A DNA stretch of 64,000 nt, from contig SAXG01000003.1 in the NCBI GenBank assembly GCA_012932865.1, positions 1,240,001 through 1,304,000 on the forward strand, read 5' to 3'. The notes beneath the pieces are model-generated. The model saw only the letters and a list, made by a program, of their open reading frames with translations. It did no database searches and was not told the DNA's origin. The first letter of the stretch is position 1. Every line of letters starts with the position of its first letter. The stretch is from Amylostereum areolatum (taxonomy: Eukaryota > Basidiomycota > Agaricomycetes > Russulales > Stereaceae). Position numbers and translations under genes: made by a program. Positions 11,997-26,628 of the stretch are shown here, piece by piece.

Positions 11997-13670
11997 ATGC
12001 AAGATGAACGCCACCACCGTGGCCTAGTAGAACGTCTCGTTTCCTGGAGGTTCGTGAGCAACCTCGTTTATATAATGACATCGTTTTGATTGTGATTCCA
12101 CAGCTCAACGCGGCGGGATCAAGCTGAATGCATACTTCCGGACCCTTCGAACACTCTAACCGACCGCCTCAACATCGCACTTAACTCTTCTGGCTCTGGT
12201 TATGTCTTACAACTATGCCAGAACGCTCGGTATCTCATCCAAGCTCCCATCCTCTTCGCCGCCTCGAACCAAGAGATCAGCACCGTTGGGTATCCCACTG
12301 GAGACGAAAGAGCAATCTTGGTCGTGAACGGTCCTGTATTCAATGGGACAGGCCACACCACGGCCATTGATGGGACTTGTGCGGACTGTGACGGTGTAAA
12401 GCTTCGGAATATCCAGGTACGCTCCTACTCGTCCATACCATACACACCAAGTTTCTCACTATCCACAGATTGACGGCACGCGTCAAGGCGCACCACCTAC
12501 AAGTGGCGGGGCGAATATAGAGATGGGCGGGCCCAACTCTGACCAGGTCATTGAATATGTCCGATCGTTTGACCCTCGAGGCTGGTCTTGTCTTCACGTT
12601 CAAGAAGGCGGTCTTACTTGCACCAACGTCCTCGTCCAGAACAATGACATAGGGCCATGTGGATCGGATGCCTTTCAAGAATGGGCCGATGGTGTCAGCA
12701 TAGCCTGTCAGAACGCTACGGTTCGGAATAACCTGATACACGACCCTACGGACGGCGGCATTGTTCTCTTCGGTTCTCCCGGCTCTCTGGTGGAGAATAA
12801 CACCATATGGATCGTCAATGTATGGTGTCCTTTCTATCGATCTCTTTCCGGATCTCTAAATGCCTTGCAGAGCACCCTGCTGGGAGGTATCAATATGGTG
12901 GATATAGATCCATGGGGCGGCAACTACACAGGCTCGGTCGTTCAGAACAATACTATCATAGGCGGGTTTGCAACAGACTCGGATACAGATGGAGATGCAA
13001 GGGGAACTGATCTACACGACGCCATTGTCAAGTCTGTGTTTCCCCCCCGCTCTATTCGTGATTCCGACTCACTCGAACGATTCACATCTATAGAATTGGC
13101 ATTGCTGTTGGTCCTCGCACATGGTTCTCGGATAGATACGGGAGCAACGTCAGCTTCTCGGGTAATGTCATTGGCAATACGCTCACCGGTGCATTTGGAT
13201 TCGGTATCGCTGTGACCTCCGCCCGCAATTTTACTATCGAGGACAACGTCCTCTCCGGAAATACGTCGTTCATCGGCTCTTCGGGTCCAAATTGCACCCT
13301 CGAAGCCGTCCCATCTCCCGTCCCATTTCTCGTCGCTCCTGCGAACGTCACGGAGTCTTCCATCCAGTCAGACTTCGAAACTGTGGCTAATGGGGACGGT
13401 CTAACATGCATTCTTCCGCCCGACGGTGACTACTGGCCATACGGTGGCCAACCGACCTCCCCATCCTCCCCGCCCACCTCTGTTCCTGAACAAACTCAGG
13501 CCAACGACGGTCCGTCGGATGGCACAAAGGCAGGTATAGCTATAGGTGTCATTGTGGGCGTTGTGGCTGCCGCCCTTGCTGCGTGGTACATTCGGAAGTG
13601 GGCGATACGAAGGCAGCAGCTCCAGCATGCAGCTTCGCTGGGGGACAAGGGCTTCGAGGAAGGACAATAG
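11997..13670 (+). CDS. membrane-anchored right-handed parallel beta-helix protein
   Basis: Predicted surface or secretory-pathway protein of the right-handed beta-helix type (pectate-lyase-like fold). The body contains repeated beta-helix rungs with N-rich turns (VLVQNNDIGPCG, ATVRNNLIHDPTDGGI, GSLVENNTIWIV, SVVQNNTIIGGF, VSFSGNVIGNTLTGAFG, NFTIEDNVLSG). Many N-x-S/T sites suggest N-glycosylation. After a Pro/Ser-rich stalk a single transmembrane helix (AGIAIGVIVGVVAAALAAWY) is followed by a short basic cytosolic tail. At least four introns. The weak point is the start: the frame from 11997 gives MQDERHHRGLVERLVSW, which has no signal peptide, so a missed upstream exon is likely. Enzymatic activity cannot be judged. 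Confidence 0.7.
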
Positions 13671-14057
13671 GTTGATTTCAAGCAGGTGCGATACTGTGGG
13701 CTTACAAGGTAGCTTATAGGACCATTCCCTCTCCCACCACGACCACGCAGTAAGATTGTAACTCTACTGTAGTTCGTTATTACTATAAACTATAAACGTC
13801 TGTTGTATTCGCTTGCATTGGATGTTGAAGTGATGACTTGCCGTCAGCTTTGTAATTATGTCAGCATACTCCGGCTGTCTCCCAGCCTTGCCTTTCGGCC
13901 TTTCGTCTACCAACCGTCTTTGTGACTTGTGGACCACTGGCCACAACGTGATCAACAGAGCGACTCTCACATACGTCCTTCACAGTTGTCATCCCCGACA
14001 GCCTCATACACGCTGTATCTCTGACTGCTTCACTTTTGCTTTTGTTCGATGTCAATC
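13671..14057. other. intergenic region
   Basis: 3' flank of the beta-helix gene and upstream region of PAP1. AT-rich at about 13755-13800, consistent with a 3' end; nothing else seen. Confidence 0.5.
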
Positions 14058-16726
<2,669 letters not shown>

Positions 16727-17103
16727 TACCCACAAATACAATATCCCTGGCGTGAAGCCTAGTCATCTCTGGCGTCATTTCCTAACCTCTGCCTCACAGA
16801 TATTCTTCCATTGCCATCTCTGCGCACCTTTTGGTTTATGCTCTAATCCTACAGGAACGATAATGTGGAGCGAGATTCGACGTCTGGTCTTGCACGGCTC
16901 TGGTGATAAATGTGGTTCTATATTTTGGGTCGTTTCTCCGTTTCCTCCTTCCTCTCGAATGTTTTCAAACGCATACATTAAATCCTTTCTGCCTATTTTT
17001 GTACTGTCAGACATTGTATCCGTATGTAGTGCATATGACAATTTGTGCAAGAATGCGCGTAGTTCTCGAAAGTTATGATTGAAATATTGCGCAAGTATAC
17101 AAA
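16727..17103. other. intergenic region between convergent genes
   Basis: 3' flanks of PAP1 (+) and of the unrecognised minus-strand gene. AT-rich toward 17050-17100; no gene seen. Confidence 0.5.
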
Positions 17104-18572
17104 CTACAGAACTTCTTTTTTCTGATTGACAAACTCGCTATACGGCGCTGATCTAGTATGGATATCAGGGTATAACGATAATTCGCTCGTGGTCGTAAGC
17201 ATCATCGCGGGGCCCCCTGTCGCGGGTGCGGCCATGACCATCCTCGAGCCCAGGGCAGCGAAGTCAAGGGAGTGTCCGACTTTAAAATCGTCCGTTCCCC
17301 AAATACGCTGGCAGATGACGTCGCAAGAACTGCTGGTCGCTGCATCGAACGGATTGGGTGGGTTATGCTCAGGAGCACGAAGCCAAACCCTGAGACGGTG
17401 GGATGCTCCCTTAGGAGTCGAAGGAACTGGAAGCAGACTGCATATGGACTGAGACCCGAGGGTCGTCGACGAGAGCTGCATCCACTTACTATATAATCAG
17501 GTCAATGTCCTGGGGTTGGCACTCCAATCGCATGCTCAGGTCGTTGAACAATACCCGACCAACGCCGTTCCCGTCGTACTCCAAGGTCAGGGAGAATATT
17601 GAACTTCCGAGGGGCCGCCACCTATCTTTGTATTCAACGTCTGTGAAGGGATGGGGGGATTCGAGGGAAAGCAACTTACTTAGCTGTGAGATCAATGTAT
17701 GACCTGCCCAAAGGGACCCGATACAGTTTAGTCACTGAAGTACTGGTTTGCAGCCGGGCGAAGGCCGCATCTTCAATAGCGTAGAAGTCGGGGTCCCTTC
17801 CGACCCACAGTCGATCTTCGGAAAATAGGCGATGGTCTATATCGTTTGCACGCACCCAGACGCGCAAGGACCAAAGGCAACCTGCAGGCAGGCATGCTTT
17901 CGGAGGAAACAGGCTGCACAAAAGAAAAATTTCCATGAATCATGTTGTCAGATCCAGCACCCGGGATACATCACTGACAAAACAGAAAACCGTAAATCAC
18001 GAGGATGCATAGACAGCTTGAGTGTGATCGGCTTGCATATAGGGCGCTCGATAGTTCCGGCCTTAAGAGATAGAAAAAACCTATGTTCGTTCGAAATTTC
18101 TGCGATAGGTTCGATACTTTATCCCAGTAAATCAAGGGGGGTTTTCGTGAAAAGAAAGCAAGTGAACATACGTTATAGTGAAACGCAGCTCTGCGTCGCC
18201 TGCGTTGGCCGTGTATGAGTGTATAACCTTCTGGATCTGTCCGCTAGTGGAAGAATTTCCCGGGGAGCCACTACGGGAGAAGGTCAAGGAGAGCGCGCCT
18301 TGTCCGCTTTGCATATGTGTCACCTGTTTGAATCAAGAGATTCAGCAGAAGAGACGTTGGCGTTTCTGGTAGCAAAGAGCAATAGAGTCGGCACTTTATA
18401 GGACAGGAGGAGCAGTATTGTCGCGCACCCTAAGGTACTGGGTCCAAGGGGCCAGCTTCTCTGAGCGGTGTCAATGGAAGGTCCGCTGTTCGCAATCGAG
18501 TGAAGATCGTCTAAGAACATGACAGGTTCAACGGATGGGTTGTGAGTATGTGATGGATGTTGGGAAGAACAT
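17104..18572 (-). CDS. unrecognised multi-exon gene with two similar RVW(V/L)RA segments
   Basis: I do not recognise the family. Splice sites link five coding blocks on the minus strand. A block reading KLAPWTQYLRVTHMQSGQG ends at a GTATGT donor. The next has LRVWVRANDIDHRLFSEDRL and EDAAFARLQTS. After a tiny intron with a TGACTAAAC branch site it joins HTLISQLNVEYKDRW and LTLEYDGNGVGRVLFNDL. The last block has LRVWLRAPEHNPPNPFDAA and ends YSEFVNQKKEVL. The repeated (S/R)LRVW(V/L)RA suggests two copies of a beta-rich domain. The 5' end is uncertain: a start at 18572 gives MFFPTSITYSQPI, and no signal peptide was found. It is head-to-head with gatB. The acceptor of the last exon is also ambiguous. 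Confidence 0.4.
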
Positions 18573-18738
18573 GGACACGAGCCATGGATTCTATAGCATC
18601 TAAGGGCGCGCAGCCATGTGGATGGCCGCGGCCTGCGCACCGCCCGTGGACGAATCAGCGGGTCCAGAATGAATCTGATCCAGGACAAGTTCACGAACTG
18701 CCCGTTCAACTTTCTTTCGGCATATTCCGAGTCGTACA

Positions 18739-20919
18739 ATGCTCCCATGTGACGCGCTGCTTTCGACTCTCTCAGATTCCTGTTCAATGCTCACTCGAGC
18801 AGGGCCATGCCTCTCCTCTCCCACACGACTTTTCTGCCGCTTTTCTCATTCTCTAAGACAGTTTCAAGAAGATAAACGCTGGCCTGGCTGGGAGCTCGTG
18901 GTCGGCATCGAGGTCCATGCTCAGATTAAATCACGTCAGAAACTGTTTTCTGGTCAGCGTTCTATCTCGTACACCGCTCTGGTGTCCGTCTTGCGGTCCA
19001 CGATATTGACAGTTGCTGTCAGATGCATGGACATCGGACCCAGGGGGGTCTCCCAACATCCACGTTTCTCCTTTCGACGCTGCTTTCCCTGGCACCCTCC
19101 CGGTAAGTCCTTCTCCATCGACCACGTGGTGATGCTAACAATCCTCCTTGCTCCAGCGCCTCAATGAGAAATGTGTAGCCCTTGCAGTTAGGACAGCAAT
19201 TGCCCTCAACTCCGACGTTCAGACTCGATCGACCTTCGACCGGAAACACTACTTTTATTCCGATCTCCCTGCAGGTTATCAAATCACCCAACGCTATGGC
19301 GCGCTTTGTCTATCTTTCCTATGAAAGCGATACTCATCCATGCTCCATAGATCCCATCGCCAAAGGCGGGTTTTTGAATCTAAGTCAAAGCGGTATCGCT
19401 GTACGTATCGAACAGATCCAACTGGAACAGGTGAGCGGGCAACACGATGTGGTGTTGTATCTTCACCGGACTTAATGCGGCCGAAGGACACGGCCAAGTC
19501 AACTTCTGATCCACGTCGCCGAGAGTCATCCATCGATCTAAACAGAGCTGGTACGGGCCTTCTGGAGGTCGTCTCCAAGCCCGATATGCGGTACATCTTT
19601 TCGTTGTAACCTATCTTCTTTCTGATAACGTCTTCTGTTAGTTCTCCTGAAGAGGCCGGCGACTACGTTCGAAATTTGCAGGCTTTACTAAGGGCCGTGG
19701 GTTCGAGCGATGGTAGCATGGAGAAGGTACGTGTCACAACATTCGTTCTTACAGGTTCTAAGAAAAGGTACTGCAGGGCTCACTACGTGCCGATGTCAAT
19801 GTGTCCATAAATCGCCCAGGACAACCCCCTGGGACACGGTGTGAGATTAAAAACTTGAACAGCGTCAAGTTCTTGATGATTGCCATAAGTACGACGGTCA
19901 TGGTCATCCGATTATGCTATCTACTTATTTTGTTTCGCTGTAGCGTCTGAAGTGTTTCGCCACATCTCCATCTTGGAGTCTGGCCGAGCGGTTCCGCAGG
20001 AGACCCGTGGCTTCAACGAGGACAGCGGCGAGACATTTATGCTACGGAGCAAGGAGAATGCGCCTGATTACAGGTATATGCCAGATCCCAATATACCTCC
20101 CCTCATTCTGGACAAGGTATGTCCTTTTCATTAGTTACGCGCACTCGCTCAGCTCGGGGACATCGATTTCTCGTACACAGATATATGTTCAGGGTATTCG
20201 CGATGCCATGCCTGAACTCCCACACGAGACACGCTCTCGCCTGTTATGGCAGGGGCTTAGCGACCGGGACATTGATGTTCTTACGGCTGTCGACTCTGGG
20301 AGAGATGTCGGCTTTGACGGGGAGCTCGGTGGTGGTGCAACTCTTTACTTCGATGCACTGTCTAAAACGCACGATCCGAAGACCGTCGTCAACTGGTACG
20401 CTGACATCCTCAGATTGGTAACCCAGTGGCTAAGACGCCGGACAGGATTACGCATGAGTTGTTGGGCCAGTTGGCACTTCGTCACATAACGTTCCAGCAG
20501 AATCCGGTCTCTGTCGATCAGATGGGAGATCTGATTGACCTGGTACAATCCGGGGAGCTCACTGGTGCAATTCCCCTTCCTCTATGCGCCTTTGCTTGAC
20601 TGACATGTCCAAACTTGAAGGCTCCTCGGGTAAGACTTTGTTGAGGTACATGCTCGACCACCCATCCGACGATAGGCCTCGGGCGTTGGCCGAAAGGCTT
20701 GACCTTCTGTCTCTACGACAAGATGGCTCGTTGGAAGCTTTGTGTCATGAAGCGATACAGGCTCTGCCGCAAGAGGCGGAGGCCGTTCGCAAGGGCAACC
20801 TCAACGTACTCAATAAACTCGTGGGCCGGGTTATGAAGTCTAGTCGCGGTACTGCTAACGCTCAGGCCACAAGGGCAGTCCTACACACGCTTCTTCAGCC
20901 TCCTCATGACTTGGCGTGA
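18739..20919 (+). CDS. mitochondrial glutamyl-tRNA(Gln) amidotransferase subunit B
   Basis: GatB/Pet112 subunit of the organellar GatCAB/GatFAB enzyme, which converts Glu-tRNA(Gln) to Gln-tRNA(Gln). An Arg/Ser-rich leader ([15 protein letters not shown]) fits a mitochondrial presequence; the alternative start at 18787 is equally possible. Then come the GatB signature blocks: [101 protein letters not shown] with [32 protein letters not shown] and [17 protein letters not shown]. The tail domain ([19 protein letters not shown]) is the YqeY-like tRNA-binding region. About nine short introns. Stop is TGA at 20917-20919. Confidence 0.92.
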
Positions 20920-21054
20920 CTTGGTACATTCATCATACTAGTTCTTGAAGCTGATCGATAGTATTGATGTACGTATTTTCGCAGCTCTCATGCATCTGTA
21001 TTCTTCGCACAGGCATGTGACGTATGATACATTGCAATTTCGAAACCAACAAGT

Positions 21055-21952
21055 TTACACGATAACCTTTTGAGTAAAGAACCCAGACCATTCCTTCTCC
21101 AGCCAGCCGCTGGAGACTTCATTGGCGACGAGACCGTCCCAGAGAACGGTTGGCGACACATGAATACCATTTTGCCTGGAAAACTTGACTGCAAAGGACG
21201 TGGTAAGCGATATCGCCCAGCTAAGTTACTAGAGTGTGGTTCTTACTCGTATATTTGAGGTCGTCGGTGACGTCGATACCGCCGTTCCCGGAGCCCTTAA
21301 GCGTAAGTAGGTCTTTGAATTGGGCTAGCTTATCCCCAGTGATGCCAGCCTCGGTGGCGACATCGGCGAGTTTCTCACGAATTTGGAGTGCAGTAAGGGT
21401 TGAGGTGGGTCCGTCGTAAAACTCCTCTTGTCTGTTCATGAGCTGAAAGTGAATTCAGCAGGAGAGTGCATTTTCATGAGTTACCACTCACTGTCACCGT
21501 GAACGACCAAAACTTCTCTGGAGCGGCACGAGATGCCTTTCGACGATATCAGATAGATGTCACTCACGACCGAAGGAGAAATCAGATCTCAGACGTACTG
21601 CGAGAGAAGCTTCGTGAACGAAGGTTGACGTCGCGTGCCATGGCTGCACCTGATTACGGAAGATGACCTTGACCTTGCCGTCATATTGACCGCCAGCATC
21701 GACGAGGGGCTTCACGACGCTATCAAGAGCCCGAGTCAACTTGGCGCTGCAAATCCGGTCAGCGATGAGGGATCGATCGTCAATACGGTGGTCAGAAGGC
21801 AATACCTAAAAGGACAGACGTAGTCCACTGTAAAGTATGAGAGTGGTGAAGGTTGAGAACGGGCACTGGAACGTACAGAAAACTTCGAGGGTGTGGGGCG
21901 CGTCTGATCGACCAGCGACGATGAAGGGGCGGAGGGTGGGTTGAAGAGCCAT
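21055..21952 (-). CDS. DsbA-like thioredoxin-fold protein with CPFS motif
   Basis: Small thioredoxin-fold protein of the DsbA/2-hydroxychromene isomerase-like group. Splicing gives MALQPTLRPFIVAGRSDAP, then a strand leading to DYVCPFSAKL, in which the usual CxxC pair is replaced by CPFS, so only one redox cysteine is present and disulfide oxidation may be lost or monothiol. The next exons carry KVKVIFRNQVQPWHATSTF and the helical insert typical of DsbA folds. The C-terminal exon has NGIHVSPTVLWDGLVANEVS, with the cis-Pro region (VSPT) of thioredoxin folds, and ends with FFTQKVIV. Start and stop are clear and the introns short. No signal peptide, so probably cytosolic. Substrate unknown. Confidence 0.7.
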
Positions 21953-22002
21953 CGGATTCTAAGCGGGATAGGGTGATGGTGGTGAAGAAGCTGGATGCGC
22001 CC

Positions 22003-22011
22003 TTATATATA
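22003..22011 (-). promoter_or_regulatory. TATA box of the DsbA-like gene
   Basis: TATATATAA on the minus strand, 51-59 bp upstream of the start codon at 21952, the usual distance for a TATA element with a short 5' UTR. Confidence 0.5.
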
Positions 22012-22315
22012 ACACTCCGGACGCATTGCGCCATCGCCATCGACGTCAACGGGTGATGCAGTTGGAAACCGCACGGCGCAAGCCCAGTCAGCAGAGTATC
22101 GGTACACGTGAATCCCTTCGTTGTTAACCGGGTATAACGCAGATCGGAGGGGGACCAAGGGGTCGAGATAGTCAGCAGAGCGCGTCTCCGTCACGTGACC
22201 CGTGCTTAATCGACGCGTTCAATCCAATTAGTGAATTACATCCCAATCCACGGACACGTTCTTGACTGACCGACTTCCCAACACTTCACTAGGTTAGCCC
22301 TTGTCATCGTGCACG

Positions 22316-25300
22316 ATGAGCTTCCCCTCTCCTTTCGCTCGAAGATCTGCCAGACTGGTCGAGGATCCTCGTGGACAGCAGAGCACGACACAATCTAGCA
22401 GTCACCTAGAACAAACCGCCCACACGTTACCTCTTTCCGCTAGAACGACTTCGCGGAATGTAGAACCATCTCTGTTTTTCAATAGACCACCCAACCTTGG
22501 TCAAAATAGCCAGAAGGACGATTCAGGGTGGTACCACAAAGACACACCGCAGCCTCACGGCCATGTACCCCGGGCTCTAGCCCCAAATCGCAATTTTTTT
22601 CCAAGTGCTCTTGCAAATAAGGAAGATGAGGCGCATATATCCACTATATATGCTCATGACTCGTCCTCTGAAGGTGTGTCATGATTTCATTGGTATGCTG
22701 GTACGCGATGAGTTCACACTCAGTTCGCAGGACGTTCAACCTCCGTGACAGTGCGCAATGAGCTTACCGCTCGTCCTAGAGAACGGCACGGGCAGCTTAC
22801 CAACGTCTCGATACCTTGGGGTAAGCTCTGCCATCATTGATCTCGCCGGTGGCCTAAACAGAGAAAAAAGAATCACAAAAGGTCGTGTTCAAAAGGGAGC
22901 AATCTCAGGAAAACCTCAATAGCTCTTTCTCGAACCCTTCTTTTCGCAAGAATGCGCGTGAATTGTCCTCGACAGGGGGAAATGGAATAGAGCGCGAGAT
23001 CACCTCTGAGAGCCGAGGCGACCCTTTAGCCGTCATGCTCGAGGAACGCCTTGCTAGCCTTCAAAGCGTCAAGCACGAGGCAGAAGAGCAGGTACGTCAT
23101 CCTTTCATCTACTCTTATGTCTTGACTAACAGCTTACAGCGCCGAGAAAACATCCAACTCACTTCCGAGCTCACCGTGCTTCGAGATGAAAATGCCGAGC
23201 TACTCCGACGGTTAAATGACCTACGAGTCAACACCCGAAAGGCCCTTGACGTTAAATCGAAGAGGTAGGGCTGTCTTGCGATGGTATTGATATGCATTTA
23301 CATGCTTTGCAGCCTCGTGGAGGTCCAGAATGCCCTTAGCTCGTTGAAAGCACAATCTCGGGAATCGTTCACTCTTGTAAAACAAGCCCGGGGAGCCATG
23401 CCTGACGTCGAGGATCTCAGGCGTATCGTGGCTGAGAGCACCAGCAGTATGGTCCATCAATCCCGTCCTTGCGTTTGCTCACGCTTTCCTTAGGACTCGA
23501 GGTGTTGCTGGACGGAAATGGTAATATCACAAAGCTATCCGAAGCTAGAGAAGTCGTCAATGACCTCCAGCTGGAGTGTGCCACGAGTGAGCATTTCGTT
23601 TCTGCTATTATATCTTGTCTCATTGAATGATTTCCAGCTCGCCAGGCAAACGATCTGCTGAGGGATAAGCTAACCGACTTCTCCTCTCAGCTGGCTGAAG
23701 CGAGAGATCGAATCCGGGAGTTGGAGGCTGGGCGAGACAGGGAGACCCATGCACTCAATATTTCCTTGAGGGACCTATCGAATTCCAGTACGTTAGAAAC
23801 GACGCCAAAACGAGGATTGACTGACGCTCAATTCAAACCCATTCCAGACGCTGTTGCCAACGACCATGCTGAGAATTTACGCAAGTCACAGGCTGATTTG
23901 TCGGACGCACTTGTCGCCTGTGCCCGCTTCGAGGAAGAGGTGTCGCGATTAAAAGAGAGGTAACGGCCTCTGGTGTCTGAATAGTGGCTCACCGCTAAAT
24001 ATATCGCAGGGTTCTTAGTTTGAATGGTGAATTGCGCGACAAGACTGGCAGCTTGAAGGAGCTTCATGTTCTTCGTCATGAGTGAGTGACTTCGGAGATA
24101 TATGCTGACGTCTTATTGATTAGTTGTACAGGAACATCGAACTCCGCGCATTGTTGAAGTCTCGCGATGACGGTGCAGTTGTGGAGTTACATTCCATGAA
24201 GAACGAGTACGTGTCTTTGTGTAGACCATGTCTTGGTTTTTGTTGATGGGCCTTTAGAATATTGGCGTCAATGTCTCAATCCTCTTCAGCACATGACCTA
24301 GCTACTATTGAACAGTTAGCATCGAGGTAAGTCTACTGTCCATGTGTTCTCTCATTTATCAATTCTGAGAGGATTTAGATGTGCTGGTTTGGAGGCTGAG
24401 TTGGATCTCCACAAGAAGGCTGTACCCGCCCATAACAAGGAGATGAAGGAAGCAGCCAACCGAGAACAGGTTACGCTTCTGCTGAATCAACAATTGACTG
24501 CCGAGAAAAGGAACAACGAGGAACGGATCAAAGCTCATGAACTCGAGGCAAGAGATCAAAAAGAGGAATTGCGAGGCGTTAAAGATAAGTGAGTGGCGAA
24601 TCTCTCATCATCGTTGGCAGACTAACAGTTAATTTTTAAGGCTTCAGCAAGCAGAGTTACACTGCCAGGTGCTCCAAGAGCGTTTCGACAACCAGTCGAC
24701 GACCCTTAAATTGGCCAGGGAAGCACATGGCGACGCTCATGTAAGTAAAAAGTTTGTAGCTTTGCCCGGCCATTGCTGATGATGTCAACAGGAGCGACTG
24801 TTGGCTGCAGAAAAGTCATTCACTGTGCGTCCCGTTTTGCCCTTAGTAACAGTTATAGTTCATATCCTTACGCACAGAGTAAACTCGAGGTGGAGACGGC
24901 GAAGCGACAGCAAGAGATAGTTGTTCTCACTGATAGAAATGCTTTCCTGCAATCATCTCTCGAGGATGCCAAGAAGGAATTAAAACAACAACAAAATCTT
25001 CACGTCAAAGCGCAAGGCGACTACGAAAATCGCCTTAAAGCGGAGCGAGACAGCATCCAAATTCACGTCCTTGCCGCACAGGAGAAGCAGCTCCAAGCCG
25101 AATATGCTCGAAGCCGAGCCGTCGAGGATGCGGAGGCGGCTCGTACCGCGACTTCTACCGTCCAGGACACGCTAGACGGCGTGAAAGCGGAACTGCACGA
25201 GGCATCCCTGTTGTCCGCCAGCCTGCAGTCGAACATCGACAGACTCCAAAACCAAGTAGGAAAACTTCAAGCAGAGAATGCTTCCCTGCTGGATCAACAA

Positions 25301-26350
25301 TCGACGCTCGACGCTCGATATAGAACAAACGAACTTGTAAGATTATTTCGATTCAATTCTTGGGATCATATTTATTTTTCTAGACCGATGGAGAAAAGTC
25401 TTTCGTTGATGGCCTACTAGCGGAGTCACAAAGCTTTTTCGACAAAAAGTTGGCGGATAAGCAGAATGAAGTCCGGAGAGTAAGTCCCTCTTGTTGCCTT
25501 TTTTGCCCTACTCTGCGCTCATGGGGTACGACAGAAGTGGCAATCATCTCCAGTCTAGAGTCCAAGATGACGACGCTTGAGAAGAGCCTTGCTCGTTACC
25601 TTAAGAATGACGTGAAGCATCGAATCGTCATGTCCTGATACCCTCGTCTGACTACCCCCTTATTTGCTGTAGCAAGCGGCCAAGAAGGCGGTGATAACCG
25701 ACGAACAGACCAACTTCAATATGGGCAACTTAGCCCCGTCATCCTCAGACACAAGCATCGGTAAGAGACGTCAGAACGTGTTGAAGCTTGGTGATACAGT
25801 ACGTCGGCTTCCTATCCCGGGATATCTCTTCATTTGTCTGTTGACCTTGCATATATGGCGTCGCAGCCTCCTGCTCGTTCTGTTGTCGACGGGCCGTCAG
25901 GTGGCCGAAAGACCATGGCCCGCGTACCAATCATCGACAACTTCCGCACCCTTAGGCCTGAAGGCCAACAAGCAGGCAATACTACATTCACTGCACTCGG
26001 AGAATCGGAACACGATGATATACTTCAGTTTGACGACCCCTGCAAGCCCAACTCACCCTATAGTCTCGGTAAACGGTCCCGAACGCCTTCCCAGACTAAA
26101 GGCGAAGAATCGAGCGATATCGGACGACCTAGGACACGACAGGTAGGTTTAGGGTTGACCACGGCACTCCGTAATGTGCGTGAAAACGAACATCTTATTT
26201 ACAGAAGTCCCATAACAAGAAGGCTGCTGCCCGGCATGCCGAAGGACGGAAGGTCCGTTGAAAGTCGCGTTTTCACTGACATTAGTGTAGTTATTTTCCT
26301 TCCAGCAGGTCTCGGAGTCGAAGTCGACAACTCGTAAACGCGCTCGATGA
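22316..26350 (+). CDS. large coiled-coil protein, function unknown
   Basis: No enzyme domain is seen. The N-terminal ~150 residues are Ser/Pro/Arg-rich and disordered (MSFPSPFARRSARLVEDP). From about 22880 to 25450 the exons encode almost unbroken heptad-type coiled coil (for example RENIQLTSELTVLRDENAEL, HCQVLQERFDNQSTTLKLA, LQSNIDRLQNQVGKLQAENA). The C-terminal region is basic and Ser/Thr-rich and ends KSTTRKRAR, a likely nuclear localisation signal. About fifteen small introns, some after only 60-100 nt of exon. This organisation fits structural proteins such as spindle-pole, nuclear-envelope or synaptonemal-complex components, but no specific family signature was found. One gene is assumed because no in-frame stop with a credible promoter interrupts the series. 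It starts 363 bp from the divergent DsbA-like gene. Confidence 0.65.
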
Positions 26351-26628
26351 GGCTCTGATTGAACTAGTTGTTGACTCTCGTGGATTTCTTGGACTGGTAT
26401 GTGGCACACATCGACAACTTTCGCACCGCGCTCTGTACCCTTCTTGTTGGACAACGCCTTCGGGATCGCTCTGGCTCGTGCATACGGACTTTTATTTTGT
26501 CAAGGCTTTGTAGCTGTTTGTACGATACATACACACGCATTCTTGTCTCCCAGCCGCTTCCTGTATTCGTGCCCGCGTTTCTGCAAAATATAGTACAATG
26601 TGCATTCATCCAATTCGATGTACTCCGT

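Noticed and set aside
19979..20000. Sequence TGGCCGAGCGGTT resembling the A box of tRNA-Ser/Leu
   Set aside because: It lies inside a gatB exon in the correct frame ([12 protein letters not shown]) and no B box or acceptor stem follows.
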